A DNA stretch of 64,000 bases, taken from positions 378,125,331-378,189,330 of the forward strand of contig CM042688.1 of assembly GCA_023614405.1 (NCBI GenBank), written 5' to 3'. A program made the translations under genes and the position numbers. Shown here piece by piece: positions 34,452 to 45,736 of the stretch; position 1 is the stretch's first letter, and each line of letters begins with the position of its first letter. This DNA is from Avena insularis (lineage: Eukaryota; Streptophyta; Magnoliopsida; Poales; Poaceae). The notes below the pieces were generated by a model. It searched no databases. It had not been told where the DNA came from and was given only the letters and a program-made list of their open reading frames with translations.

Positions 34452-35474
34452 GTGGCAAAAGCTTTTCGACATGGATTTTTCTGGCTTACAGCTCAGGCAG
34501 ATGCCGAACGATTAGTCAAGACATGCAAAGGCTGCCAAAAGTACGCCAAGCAAGCTCATGTTCCGGCCGACCAGCTGCGAACAATACCTATAACATGGCC
34601 TTTTGCGGTCTGGGGGCTTGATATGGTAGGACCTTTTAAACGAGTACCAAGTGGATTCACGCACCTCTTAGTGATGGTGGAAAAATTCACAAAGTGGATC
34701 GAGGCTAAACCCGTCACTAGTTGGGATGGAGCAACAGCCAAAAGATTTGTCGAGGATGTTATAATCCGGTATGTTTATCTGCATAGCATTATCACGGACA
34801 ACGAGAGTAACTTTTCTATGGGAGAACTGGCTGAATTCTGCGATGAGCAAAATATCCGGCTTGACATTGCGTCAGTCGCACATCCACAGGCTAACGGACA
34901 AGTCGAAAGAGCAAATGGTTTAATTCTACAAGGCTTGAAACCAAGACTCGAAGCACCACTGAGACGTGTTGCGGGGGCTTGGGCAGAGGAACTACCCTCT
35001 GTAATTTGGAGTTTGCGAACAACTCCGAACAGGTCAACAGGATACACACCTTTCTTCTTGGTCTATGGCGCAGAAACAGTTCTTCCTAGTGATTTAATTC
35101 ATACTTCTCCTAGAGTGGCCGCGTATATCGAAGTGGATGCCGAGATTTCTCGACAAAATGATCTCGACTTAGTCAAAGAAGTTCGCGTTGTTGCTGAAAT
35201 GAGATCTACAGCCTATCAGCAGAAGTTACGCAAGTATCATAGCTAGAGAGTCCAAACCAGATCTTTTAATAAAGGTGATTTGGTTCTCCGGTTTGTGCAA
35301 CAAAGAAAGCACAAACTTTCCCCAGTATGGGAAGGGCCCTTTTTAGTTAGTCGAGTATTGCACAATGGATCGTACTACTTAACTGACATGAGGCCAGTCA
35401 AAGAAATACCTGCTACTAAGAAGAGAAAGAGAGCTGGAGGCAGTACAAATCCGGATGAGTTGGATAGACCATGA
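34452..35474 (+). pseudogene. Element X integrase
   Basis: CKGCQKYAKQ (zinc ligands), WPFAVWGLDMVGPF (first Asp), ITDNESN (second Asp; A has DNGSN), GQVERANG (Glu), SLRTTPNRSTGYTPFFLVYG. A TAG at 35244 (A has AAG) separates the core from the C-terminal part (LSPVWEGPFLVSRV). The final residues are hit by TGG to TGA (35473) and CAG to TAG. The core domain is open for 264 codons. Confidence 0.87.
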
Positions 35475-36094
35475 AATATTGCTTAGCTACGTCCCTTTTA
35501 TTCTTAGTTTATCCTTCTTTGTAATCATACATATGTACATGTTCTGTGAGAAATAAAAGTTTTGGTTACCTCAAAGTTTTCCTGAGAAGTTTTTACCATC
35601 TTATTTCCTAATGATCATGTCATAGTCGAAAATCCCAGAATGCTTGAAAGTACTTTATGCTCATGTTCGTTCTGGTTTAGATTTCTGAATCTAAAACTGC
35701 TACCTTCGGGTATAACTCTAAAAAAATTCTAGTCTTTACTTAGGTTATTTGTCTGATTGCTAGATGCGGGTATTTTCCGAGTAGTGAATTGTTGGTACTG
35801 GAAGCCGGCTTTGTTTCCGAGTTTAAGCTGGTTTAGCAATTGAGCTCCATTGCTCGGCAAAGTTTCCGGCTAAAGGTTTAGACGGCTCACGAAAGGGACG
35901 AGGCGAAAAGCCAGATAAACAATAAGTAGAGACGAAAAATTCTAAGTGCTTATGCAAAACATTTCAAGCACACAAAAAGTCTAAAACAAAAGTGCTGAAT
36001 AGATAAAAAAAACTTAGCACTAGCAAAAGCCATAGTACTTTATATTTACAAAACGCATCATGTTCTTTCACAGAATAATACATAAGTTTGTGGT
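35475..36094. other. Convergent intergenic stretch of element X
   Basis: About 620 AT-rich bases, homologous to 13361-13943 of A in reverse. AATAAA lies at 35552-35557. No ORF of its own. Confidence 0.6.
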
Positions 36095-39000
36095 CTATGA
36101 TGCAGGAGGAGATGAAGGATCTACTGGCTCGCTGGTCACTCCGCCTTGATATCGTTCCGAGATGTCCAGATCCGAGGTGGTCCGTTCATCTTCGGAAACT
36201 TCTTCGGCATCTTCTGGAGGAGGTGGCGGAGTATCCACGCGGGTGAAGAAGGGGATCTCGTAGCTAGTCAGATCAGCTACATGACACCCATATCCGGCGC
36301 AGGAGTGCATGATGGCTTGAAGGTCCTGCTCCTGGTCGTCTTCGTCTACCTTGCAGTACCCTTTAGTCACTTGCCATATTTCCATGTTTCCATGGTGGCT
36401 CATGACCATGGAGAGGGCATTCTGTGGCGATCATGGTAGGACATGTTCCAGTCCCTAACGAGCTGCGGCATCTCCTTGGCCTTCTCCCGCACCTGGAAAT
36501 CCGACATGCTTGGCATGTCCATAATCCTGAGAGACTCGCCAATATCCTCAAGGGATTGGCGGTAGTCATGAAGAAGATCACCGACTTGGGTAAGACGGTG
36601 AGTGTGGGGCTCGGACGAGGAGGAGTCCGTCAAGTTCAGAGGACCTATACACAAAATGAAGATAAGGAAAAACCGACATTGATAAAAGTCGAAGAAATGA
36701 TAAGTCAGATAGATGGAACTTACCAAGAATGACGTCGTCAATCTTGGCTTTCTCCTCCCGGAGACTCTGGAGTTCAGCCCGGAGTGCTTGGGAGATATCC
36801 TTCTCTCTGTCAACCTCATTCTTGAGGTCCGAGATAACTTTATCTTGAGCGGAAATCTTGCGATCGCGCTCTTCAGTGGCCATGGAAGAGGATTCCAGGA
36901 CTTGAGCTATGCTCGTTTCATGATCCACCTTGAGCTTTTCCAGCTCTTGGCGAAGTCCTTTGTTCTCCACCACCAAGGTCTTGAGGTTCTCGGCCTCTTC
37001 AATCATAGCGATGGATTGTTTCACCAACGCTGTAAGTCAAAAAAGAACAACGGTTTAGAAAAATTCGACATTAAAAAGCAAAAGGCAAGGTTTGAATCTC
37101 GAAATGTTTACCTTCGGCTTCGTCCTTGGCCACCTTGAGCTCAACATTTTTAAGCCGGAGAGCTTTGATCTCTCTCCACTTATTACAGACATTGGACAAT
37201 AATTCCTGGTTATAGGAACATACTTTCTGTAAGTCAGAATACCCAAAGTCAGAAAGCTACTTAAGACTCGGGCTAATATTTTTACTAAATATCAGCACGA
37301 GCCTTGGGGGCTACACTAGTTCGTTATTTGGCATCCTAACGAAAGCATAAACTCGGATTCTATTTCCTACTTCATGCTTGGGGGATAGAGGATATGATAT
37401 AACATAATGTAAAAACAAGAGTTGGAATTCCGACTTACATATTGCTCGCGGGTGAGTTTGTCTAAACCCGCGTTTACTTCAGCTGCCACCTTCTCGGCGA
37501 GAGTAAGAGAGATCACTGGAGCTGTTGGAAGCTCGCCAGTCCTGATCCTCTCGTCGTGAAGGCGGACTTGAGTAAGAAGGTCGGAGAACTTGACGTCCTC
37601 TGCTTCTTGCGCCTCCTTTTCGGGGGATAAATGGCTTTTGTCCAGGACTTGCCTGGCCAGCTCTGGATCTCCTCTGCAGATTTCCGGGTCAGGCCAAATT
37701 TGGCAGGACCCGGATTGTTGAGGAGGTTGTCAGCGAAGACTTCAGCCGAGGGATCATTACCTGAAGAGGGTTCACCCTTATCTTGAGCTGACGCACTGGT
37801 GGTAACGTTAGTATGCGACCCAAGGATTGTCGGCTCCGCTTGAGGAGCCGGATCTTCTGTAGTCACCGGAGAAGGGATGATCGCTGGAGTTGCAGAAGGT
37901 TGAGGGACCGGAGTCGGAGGAGCCACGATAGGGGAAGCTATTGTAAGCTTCGTCTGGTGAAAGGGCTTCAAAGAAGTCCCCTTCCCCTTGCCCTTGATGA
38001 TTGATTTTGCTCTGAGAGAGTAGTAAAGTCGGAAACATTACATCTCGGAAAGAAACTTGAGTAAACAACAAAGGCGGAAAAGTTGTGACAGAAGGTTACC
38101 TCTTCACGACTGGCACCTCCTTTGTGCCAGCTGCTACTGTTGGAGCTTTGCGCTTCCTGAGCGCAAGATCCGGCAGTGGAACCACTTCCACCTCCTGAGA
38201 GAACTCCGGAGGGTATCCTTCGAGCGGAGCAAGTTCCGACTCGGGGATGTTAGCAAGCTGAAAACAAGAAAACGTATTAGCATTGCACTGTAACTCGAAG
38301 ATAGGAACACATAAAAGATGTGAGGATAAAAGCTTACCGGAACCACGGGGTTTTCCACCGTGTGCATGTCCAGAGAAACCTCTGGAATCCGCCTCTCGAT
38401 CCGCTCCTTGATCATCCACTTGATCTGGGTTATGTAGCCCTGAGTGGTGTAGGCTTTGGGGATGATGCGGAGGGAGTCGGTTAGGGAAGACGTGACGGAA
38501 TGCATCAGTCTATCCCCGTGGTACTGAAGTGGCTGGATCCGGCATGAGACCTAGCACTGGACCAAGTCGGATCCCTTGAGACCCTTGTGCTTGATCAGAT
38601 ATTCGATCCACCTCTTAGCGAGGATCATATCATCTGTGAGAGTCGGAGCAGCCTCGTCCTAGGAAGGTTGGGCCGTGGCAGCTCCATCGACAAAAGCCGG
38701 CAAAGCAGTAGCTTTGCCGGGAGCCGGAATATCCCGATGATAGAAAAAAGTGGCTGGCCATTGTTTGACCGAGTCACTGGCAGAAATTTTGGGATATGCC
38801 CGGTCTTGTCTAAGATAAAAACTAATGGTGTCGGTGATGTAAGGAACACCGGCACTGATGGAATTCCTCCGGACATGAAAGTAAAACCGGAAGAGAAGCA
38901 AACTCGGCCTAATGCCGAGAAAGTCCTCGCAAAGCGCAGCATATGCGCTCATCTCTAGAATGGAGTTGGGAGGAAGATTGTGGAGTTGAACTCCATAGTG

Positions 39001-39285
39001 GTCAATCACCTCGGAGAAGAACTCCGAGGGAGGAAAGGACAAACCTCGGTCCAGATGGGTGCCGAAGTGGACGCGCTTGCCCTCATGCGGATTGGTGACG
39101 GTCTCGCTGGAGCCGCTCCGCCAGCTGCCGACGGCGAGGAGCCCCTCCTTCTCCATGTTCTTAAGGCCTGCTTCGTCGAGAGCGCAGGGGATCCAAATTC
39201 CCCTGTAGTTTTCTTTCTCTGCTGCTGCTTCTACCTTCCCCGCCGCCACTGCCGCCGCCAAACTGGAGGGAGAAGATGAAGCCAT
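36095..39285 (-). pseudogene. Element X antisense accessory gene, six exons
   Basis: Same gene as in A. Exons descend 39285-38338, 38257-38100, 38011-37439, 37226-37112, 37029-36724, 36644-36095. Exons 2 and 4 have exactly the lengths of A (158 and 115 bp), with GT and AG at every boundary. Exon 1 has PF04195-like LHNLPPNSILEMSAYAALCEDFLGIRPS. Exon 5 is intact here and gives a coiled-coil segment (LKNEVDREKDISQALRAEL). Damage: TAG in exon 1 at 38659-38661, the same codon as in A; a one-base deletion in exon 3; a frameshift in exon 6 near 36430. Confidence 0.82.
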
Positions 39286-39810
39286 TTTCTCCGGTGGAAG
39301 GGTGACCTTAAAGGGGCCGCGCTAGGAGCTTTGTGGAGGGAGAACGAGGAGGCTCTTTGCACGCAGGAGGATTGGGAGGAAAGAAACGGCAAGGGACTGG
39401 TGGAAAGGAGAAGAAAAAATCTAAACCCCATATATCCACCTACCTGCGCCAAGATTCGTGCAAACGCTATAGTGTAATCGCCACGCGTCATGGAAAGAAC
39501 TGGGAAGGGCCCGCACGATGATTGCATCGCCTCGATCTCCACGCACGCATTGAAACGGCGCCTCGGTTCCGCAAACCGCGGACCCACCAACGGTCGTGCT
39601 GACGAAACGTCTATTAGTTGACGTGACTTGACCATGCTTGTGTCAGGTGGCGTTAGAGACCAAATTCCGGCTTAGTTTAAAAGCGAGATGGAAAATCCGA
39701 GTAACCAATTGCAAGGTCTGACTTATTTTTAAGACCCGGATCGTATCTTTTTGTTGTGAAGTTTCAGGAACCCTTCAAGATTCTGCAAGCCCAAGATCAA
39801 GCTAGACGAC
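39286..39810. other. Upstream region of the antisense gene in element X
   Basis: Holds the leader and presumed promoter of the antisense gene; the minus strand has GATATATGG around 39429-39437 where A has GATATAAGG. The frame 39231-39635 on the minus strand is a shadow that runs into exon 1. Confidence 0.55.
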
Positions 39811-39820
39811 CGGGGGCTGC
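39811..39820 (+). other. Element X polypurine tract
   Basis: CGGGGGCTGC directly before the LTR start TGTTGGGG. Confidence 0.8.
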
Positions 39821-40341
39821 TGTTGGGGATATCTTTCTGGGTATCCTCACAGTTCCTCACTGACCAGGGTGGCCCACTTCGGGTTAGAGCTTTGCTTCAC
39901 GGGCGGCCCAGTCAGGGAGAGAAGACGGAGTCCAATCCGGCTACGGGAAGGCCTAGAAGACTTACCGACTTAGGCCCATAAATGTTACTTGTAGTTCAAG
40001 ATGTACTCTGTAACAGACTCTTAGTCGTAGCCAGATAGATCTCTCCTGTAAACCCTAGGCCGGATATCTATATAAGCCATCCTAGGGAGAGCCTTTAGGG
40101 CACCAGATAACACCCAATACTTTAGACCCTCAACTCGCATAGGCGAATCCTTTGTAACCCATATTCCGGCTCTGCCGTATTACTGGATTGCTACCAGGAG
40201 TAGGATCCGTCCAAAGCCGGCGGATTCGAACCTAGGTAAACTTGTGTGCTCACCGTCCCGGAATACCGTACGTCTCACCCCCCTCTCTTCCGCATGCCTC
40301 GAGGACCCCCTCATGGCGTACTTGTCATCAATCCGACGACA
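39821..40341 (+). repeat. Element X 3' LTR (young subfamily)
   Basis: 521 bp, TGTTGGGGATATCTTTC to AATCCGACGACA, TATATAAG at 40069-40076. It carries the young-subfamily marks (AATGTTACTTG, CACCAGATAACACCCAATACTTTAGACCC) and therefore does not pair with the LTR at 27651. The base after it (40342) is already inside the RT gene of element C. Confidence 0.92.
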
Positions 40342-41130
40342 CATCCATCAAGCGGGTTGGCCTGGAAATATTGAGTATAGCCTTGATTTTGTCTCGGTTC
40401 ACCTCTATGTCTCTTTGAGACATGATGAAACCTAACAATTTTCAGGCTGGTATTCCAAAGAAGCATTTCTTCGGGTTAAGCATGATGTTGTATTTTTGTA
40501 GATTGGCAAATGTTTCCTCCAAGTCGGAAATCAGCGTTTCCTTCTTTTTGGACATTACCGCGATATCATCCACGTATGCATGTACATTGTGTCCGAGTTG
40601 GTCATGGAGGACGCTGCATCATGTGCTGGTACGTAGCTCCTGCATTCTTCAGCCCAAAAGGCATCGTAACAAAACAGAAGGTTCCGAACGGGGTTATGAA
40701 TGAAGTTTTGACTTTGTCAGATTCCTTCATCCGGATTTGGTGATAGCCGGAATATGCGTCGAGAAAACAGAGGAGTTCTGATCCTGCCGTAGAATCGATA
40801 ACTTGATCAATTCTAGGTAGAGCGAATGGATCGTTTGGACAAGCCTTGTTCAAGGCAGTATAATCAACACACATCCTTAAATCAGTGGTGTCCTTTTTAG
40901 GGACCATTACAGGATTAGCCGACCACTCAGTGTGGATGACCTCTTCTATGAATCCGGCTAACTCGAGCCGCGCTAGTTCCTTAGCTATTGCCTTACGCTT
41001 TTTGTTGCCAAACCGTCGTAGGGACTATTTGACGGGTTTAGTGTTCGGGTTTACATTTAGAGAGTGCTCGGAAAGTTCCCTAGGTACTCCGGTCATGTCA
41101 GATGGCTACCATGCGAAGATATTTTGATTT
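40342..41130 (-). pseudogene. Element C reverse transcriptase, truncated
   Basis: Begins near 41100 with GFIEEV and NPVMVPKKD, LRMCVDYTALNKACPNDPFALPRIDQV, LDAYSGYHQI, FVTMPFGLKNAGATYQ (40602-40907), a frameshift near 40615, YVDD (about 40562-40573), and NPKKCFFGI. It ends inside the sequence equivalent to NISRPTRLKDVQ of A, at the X LTR boundary. Confidence 0.86.
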
Positions 41131-41159
41131 GCTTAGAGGAACTTGACGAGCGCACTTTC

Positions 41160-41790
41160 CTATGCTCTACCTAGTCCTACGCCTATCTGGGTCACCTTGG
41201 AGGGGTCATCATCCTTCAATGGTGCTTTCTTTGTCTCTTCTGATGCCTTGAACTCAGGATTTGGCTTTGTCACCTCCTTCTTTGTTGCGGGCATCTCGGA
41301 CGGATCTATGCTCTTCTTGATCTCCTGGTACTCCTGGGCGTGCGGCACGGATTCGGCAAAGACGGCATTTCCCTCCTCGCATTCTCGTGCTTTCTTCGGG
41401 TCTCCCCTGATGGTGATCACGCAGTTGGGACCTGGAATTTTCATCATATTGTAAATGTAACACGGACGAGCCATAAAAGCCCAGTAAGTCGGACGTCCGA
41501 ATATAGCGTGGTATGCGCTCTTGAACGGGACCACTTCGAAGGAAAGTGCTTCCGTCCAATAGTTCTTTGGAGTTCCAAAGGTAACATCCAAAGTAATCTC
41601 TCCCAGGAAATTAGCTTGTCTTCCTGGGACAACTCTGTGAAAGATCACAGAGCTATGGTTCAGCTGGGTGTCCGAGATCTTCATCCGGCGTAGCGTTTCG
41701 ACATAGAGAATATTGATGCTGCTACCACCGTCCACGAGGGTCTTGGAGAAACCATATCCGTCAATAAGTGGATTGACGATTAAGGCGTAT
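41160..41790 (-). pseudogene. Element C aspartic protease
   Basis: 191 open codons with the active site MDGGSSINILY at the start, then TFGTPKNYW, YHAIFGRPTYW, FMARPCYIYNMMKIPGP and an acidic linker towards RT (KKEVTKPNPEFKASEETKK). In the reading direction the protease is cut from gag by a small deletion near 41790 (TTTTCTCGCCTGT against TTTTCCTCGCCTAT in A). Confidence 0.83.
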
Positions 41791-41947
41791 TTTCTCGCCT
41801 GTATAACTTAGGCGAATGATCATCGCGGTCAAATGTGATTGCCACTTTCGACCAGTCCAGATACTAGGGGACAGCCGGAACTGTTGCATTGAGCTCGTGT
41901 AGAACTGCTTTCTTGACCTTTGCTGGTTGAGATCCGAGGAAAGTGAC

Positions 41948-42964
41948 CTAAGTGTCCTTCTTGGTGGGAAAAGTTTTCTTCCCTTCCGGCTTGGAATTTG
42001 AAGCATCAACTTCCTCCATGTCGGAATCTTCCTTGGTCTCCTTGTCCTTTTCGGGATTTTTCTTTCCCTTTTTCCGCTTAGCTTTGTAGCCCGCGGTGTC
42101 ATCTCTTTTGATGTCGTCATTGAAACGGCATTCAGCGTTGGTGTGGGATGAGCCCCCATTGGCGTCTAGGTGATGCACACATGGGTTATTGGCAATGTCA
42201 GCCCACGAGTAGGTTTTGCCTGGTTGCTGTTCTCCTCTACCTTGGACCCTTGAAGTCCCACGGCCACGCCCGTGGCCTCCTCCACGTCCTCCTCGTCTTC
42301 CAGACCCGGAAATAGTAGTAACCACCGCTGTTTCCGTGTTGGGTTTTTCTTCCGAGGTATTTTTGCGCTTGTGAGCTTGTTGCTTTGGTTGTCTTGCCGA
42401 CTGAGGCACATCTAGGGCATTGAGCAATCTCTCTACATCGTCGTCAGCATCTGCATACTTGAGCAATCTCTCCCAAATCAGTGACCTTGTCACACTTCAA
42501 GCGATGACGCAGTAGACCAATTGGGAGACCTGCAATGAAAGATTCAATCGCAGTTTGATCATTTACTCCCTCACAGGAGTTCTTGGTGTCGATCCATCGT
42601 CTGAGGTAGTCCCGGCAAGTTTCTCTGGCTTTCTGGGTGCAACGCTGTAGGTCTCCAACCGTACAGGGCCTCCGATATGTGCCTTCGAAATTCTGAAAGA
42701 ATGCACTTTGCATGTCATACCAGTTATGGATGGTGTTCTCCGGAAGTTCATTGAGCCATGATCGTGCCGTCTTCCGCAACATAAGTGGGAGATATCGGGT
42801 TGCGACCAGGCTGTTTTCGCCTTTGGCGATGCAGCAAGCTTGGAAGAAATCCCAGCTGCATTCCGCCGAGCAATGCCATCGTAGGCTTGGATATGTCTTG
42901 AGATAGCAAATCCTTCCGGGAATTTTGTAGCTCTGATGCATGGTCCGAAGCACTTTGGGCCCAC
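41948..42964 (-). pseudogene. Element C gag core and zinc knuckle
   Basis: 42953-42444 carries the capsid-like part (FFQACCIAKGENS, RSWLNELPENTIHNWY, FFQNFEGTY, CRDYLRRW). A frameshift near 42470 leads to 42493-41948: RGG-like tract (GGRGGGHGRGRG), Cys/His knuckle (NPCVHHLDANGG...HTNAECRF) and Lys-rich linker. Near 42855-42870 a short piece of the sequence equivalent to PNTWLQDFFQ of A is lost. Confidence 0.82.
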
Positions 42965-42971
42965 GTAGATA

Positions 42972-43874
42972 TCATCGTTTTCGTAGTGACGAGCCTCTAT
43001 GTTGGAGTTGATCCTGTGCCTTGTGTCGTTCGGGGATAAACATCATCCCGAATGTCAGTTGTGGCTGCGGTGCCTTGGAGCCGGACTTCGGCTTCTGCCA
43101 CCACCTCCTCCGCCACGTCGTCCTCCTTGCCTTTTTGGGTGCCGTTGTGATGACTGTGTGATGGAGAGGGTGGGGCAGCTGGATAATTTCCGGCTGATCG
43201 CTGGCCTCCGTCCGGAACGTCATTATTCCGATTCCGGGGAGGGTCTTGACTACGACGAGCCCCCTGCCAGCTTGTTCTGGCGTGGTTTCCATCGTTTCTT
43301 CGTCCATCGTTCCCACCATGATGGGGCTCAGCCAGACGGCTTGCATGTCTAGGAGGTGGCATTTTTTGACGATCCTCCTCCCAACGTTTCTCTTTATCTT
43401 CTCCCCTTCAATCATTAGATTCTCGTCAGGGAGGATTCCTCGGATTCAGAGCAGCGATGGCCTCTTTCTCGGCCGCTGGTGCGACGTTGCTCCAGTCGCG
43501 TGCAGTCCTGCGATGCTGTCCTGACGATCCGGTTCTCGAATAATTGTCCTCCTGCGGTTCGGGGCGATAATGCTGCTCTGGAACGCGGTGGGGTCTTACG
43601 TCAGCCCATGCCAGATCTGTTCGACATTGGTCGGAATCTGACACCAGTTTTTGACTTCCGGACAGGGCGACCTTTTGCTGCTCCAGTCCCTTGTTGAGTA
43701 GCTTGATACCCAAATGGATCTCCTCTGGTCCTGGATTAGCCGGTAGAATTTCTCGGGCCGCCACGGTATTCTGTACTGGGGTTGGATATACCTAGTCTCC
43801 TTTGCTATCTTTCCGTGGCTTCCCCATCTCATCTCCGAAAAGGATGGCACGTACATGTGGGAATTGGTTGTCAT
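42972..43874 (-). pseudogene. Element C gag linker region
   Basis: Same linker as in A and X. In one frame it reads on from the coiled-coil end through FGDEMGKPRKDSKGD, then a TAG at 43791-43793 where the related reading has Trp, then YPTPVQNTVAAREIL and KLLNKGLEQQKVALSG. The frame changes again after about 43430. It shows that this region is continuous with the gag N-terminal part in the family. Confidence 0.7.
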
Positions 43875-43896
43875 CTGTGTGACGCTTCCGTGTCTT

Positions 43897-44769
43897 CTAA
43901 TGCAACCGAGACATGTAGTCCTTGGTTGTCATGTGTTTCTTCTCCACCTCGATGTTTTTGGCTTCATCGAGGAGTTGTTGGCGACGCGCTTCTAGGGCTT
44001 GGGCTCTTTCATCCAGCTTTTCAGCAGTAAGTTCTGCAGCTGTAGGGATAGGTGTGGTTAATGCAGCATCGATGAGTTTATGCGCACCTTCGGTGATCAC
44101 GTGTCCATCCACCGATTCTTCTTTTTTCGGCTCGTCTAGGATAAGTGCTCCATCCGAGTCTTCTTCGTATTCCTCGGCAATCACCTCCTCAGCCAGAGGG
44201 TCTTTTGCCCGGGTTTTGTTCTTCTTGTTCTTCTTCTTTGCCTTCTTGGCAGCGCCGGTAGCAAAGATGGCGTTAGTCCGCTTCCGAGTCGAAGCTCGAT
44301 CAGATTTTCGACATCCGACCTCAGGATTATCTCTGACGTCCATGTCATCCTGCACTTTGGGTGAGTGTACCCCGGATCCTTCATCCATGGCTTCTCCTTC
44401 TTCTGTAGCTTTGGAGTTGTACTCCTCTTCATATTCCGCGGAGAACTTTCGGAAATCTGCTGACGTCATCGATTCATCAGAGGATGCGGGTACGTCAGTG
44501 TTTGTTCCAATTGACTCCAGCACTGAGTCGGTGTTTTCTTCAGCATCGGCAGATCCGGATCCGGATCCCACGTATCCGACGAAGTGTGACCCGTGCTTCC
44601 TCAGGTACCTGCGGCTTTCGCAACCAGCCATGTCGAAACTTTTGATGGTCTCGAGAATTGCATCTGCACTTTCGCCTTGCAGTATCATTCGTTGTAATGT
44701 GTACCTTAGAAAAGGTGTGTCTGTCCCGGCATCATCAGAGCCGGAATCAGTGTTACTGATATGTTCCTA
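43897..44769 (-). pseudogene. Element C gag N-terminal region
   Basis: 263 open codons from 44688, and in frame further upstream to the TAG at 44767-44769. It holds PFLRYTLQRMI, AILETIKSFD, the acidic part, a frameshifted short stretch near 44290, the Lys-rich tract (AAKKAKKKNKKNK) and the coiled-coil end. Closely related to A. The 369-codon plus-strand frame at 43922-45031 is its shadow. Confidence 0.75.
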
Positions 44770-45231
44770 CTGGATTTCGACTTCTGTGGGTGCGTCGATC
44801 TGGGATCCGGCTCCTCCAGGGAGATCCACTCCAGATTCGACTTGGACCGCTAGGTCTCCTTCCGGCTCGGATTTCTCCACTATCTCCGCAACTGGTGCGG
44901 GCTGGGTGGGATTAGGTTTTTCTGAGATCCGGAACTCTACCGCCTTCGCGGACAAAGGGGACCCAGAAGATTCTTCTGCCTCTATCATCACCGCTGGGGT
45001 GGGTTGGGCAGGTTCAGCGAAACCGATGTAAACATCGATCTCGCCAATGGACATGATCGTGTAGGCAGTCACGACCTCCCTAGCCGGAATCCAAGTCTCG
45101 TCAAGAACGATGAGAGGGAGGTCGCTGGCATAGAGGATGCGACCGATGGCGATAGTCTCGCCAATTCTGATTCTTGTAGATTCCGCTCGGAACGCAGATC
45201 GAAAGCTCACTTGCCCCACGGTGGGCGCCAA
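44767..45231 (-). pseudogene. Element C N-terminal ORF upstream of gag
   Basis: About 150 residues, open from the primer-binding site to the TAG at 44767. Conserved with A and B' (GQVSF, RILYASDLPLIVLDETWIPA, EIDVYIGFAEPAQP). There is no ATG at its start: the place that is ATG in A is GTG here. The frame continues unbroken into gag after the TAG. Confidence 0.6.
45214..45230 (-). other. Element C primer-binding site (tRNA-Lys)
   Basis: The minus strand reads TGGCGCCCACCGTGGGG, identical to the site in B', two bases from the LTR. Confidence 0.87.
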
Positions 45232-45232
45232 C

Positions 45233-45736
45233 TGTCATCGGATTGATGAAAAGTACACCATGAGGGGGTCCTCGAGGCGTGCGGAAGAGAGGGGTGTGAG
45301 ACGTACGGTATTCCGGGATGGTGAGCACACAAGTTTACCCAGTTCAATCATGGCTTTGGGACGGATCCTACTCTCGCTAGCAATCCGATGTCTGGCGAGC
45401 GAATATGGGTTACAAGGGTTTCGCCTTTGCGAGTTGAGGGTCTAAAGTATTGGTGTGTTCTAAAGGCTCTCCCTAGGACGACTTATATAGATATCCGGCC
45501 TAGGGTTTACAGGAGATATCTATCCGGCTACGACTAAGAGTTGGTTACAGAGTACATCTTGAACTACAAGTAACATTATGGGCCTAAGTCGGTAAGTCTT
45601 CTGGGCCTTCCCGTAGCCGGATTGGACTCCGTCTTTCTCCCTGACTGGGCCGCTTGTGAAGCCATGCTCTAACCCGAAGTGGGCCACCCTGGTCAGTGAG
45701 GAACTGTGAGGATACCCGGAAAGTATATCCCCAACA
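45233..45736 (-). repeat. Element C 5' LTR
   Basis: Reverse-complemented, TGTCATCGG to TATCCCCAACA, about 504 bp. It has young-subfamily marks (CTAAAGTATTGG) but several private deletions, for example CCCAGTTCAATCATGG in place of CCCAGGTTCGAATCCGCC, so it is not an LTR partner of X. Confidence 0.9.

Larger units (their letters stand above)
40342..45736 (-). mobile_element. Element C: 5' half of a Tat element, minus strand
   Basis: Runs in element direction from a 5' LTR (45736-45233) through primer-binding site, N-terminal ORF, gag and protease to the middle of RT, where it is cut exactly at the end of the X 3' LTR. Missing are the RT thumb, RNase H domains, integrase, antisense gene and 3' LTR. 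Its right LTR is followed by GTTGA (45737-45741), the candidate TSD, and by the antisense gene of the host element B'. Confidence 0.85.

Noticed and set aside
27651..40341. A single intact plus-strand Tat element
   Set aside because: LTR subfamilies differ, flanking words do not match, and gag shows an old/young switch; see the collapsed-nest finding.
43922..45031. 369-codon plus-strand ORF
   Set aside because: It is the reverse-strand shadow of element C gag and the N-terminal ORF; the Ser/Phe-rich translation mirrors Glu/Lys codons. Equivalent frames in A and X are broken.
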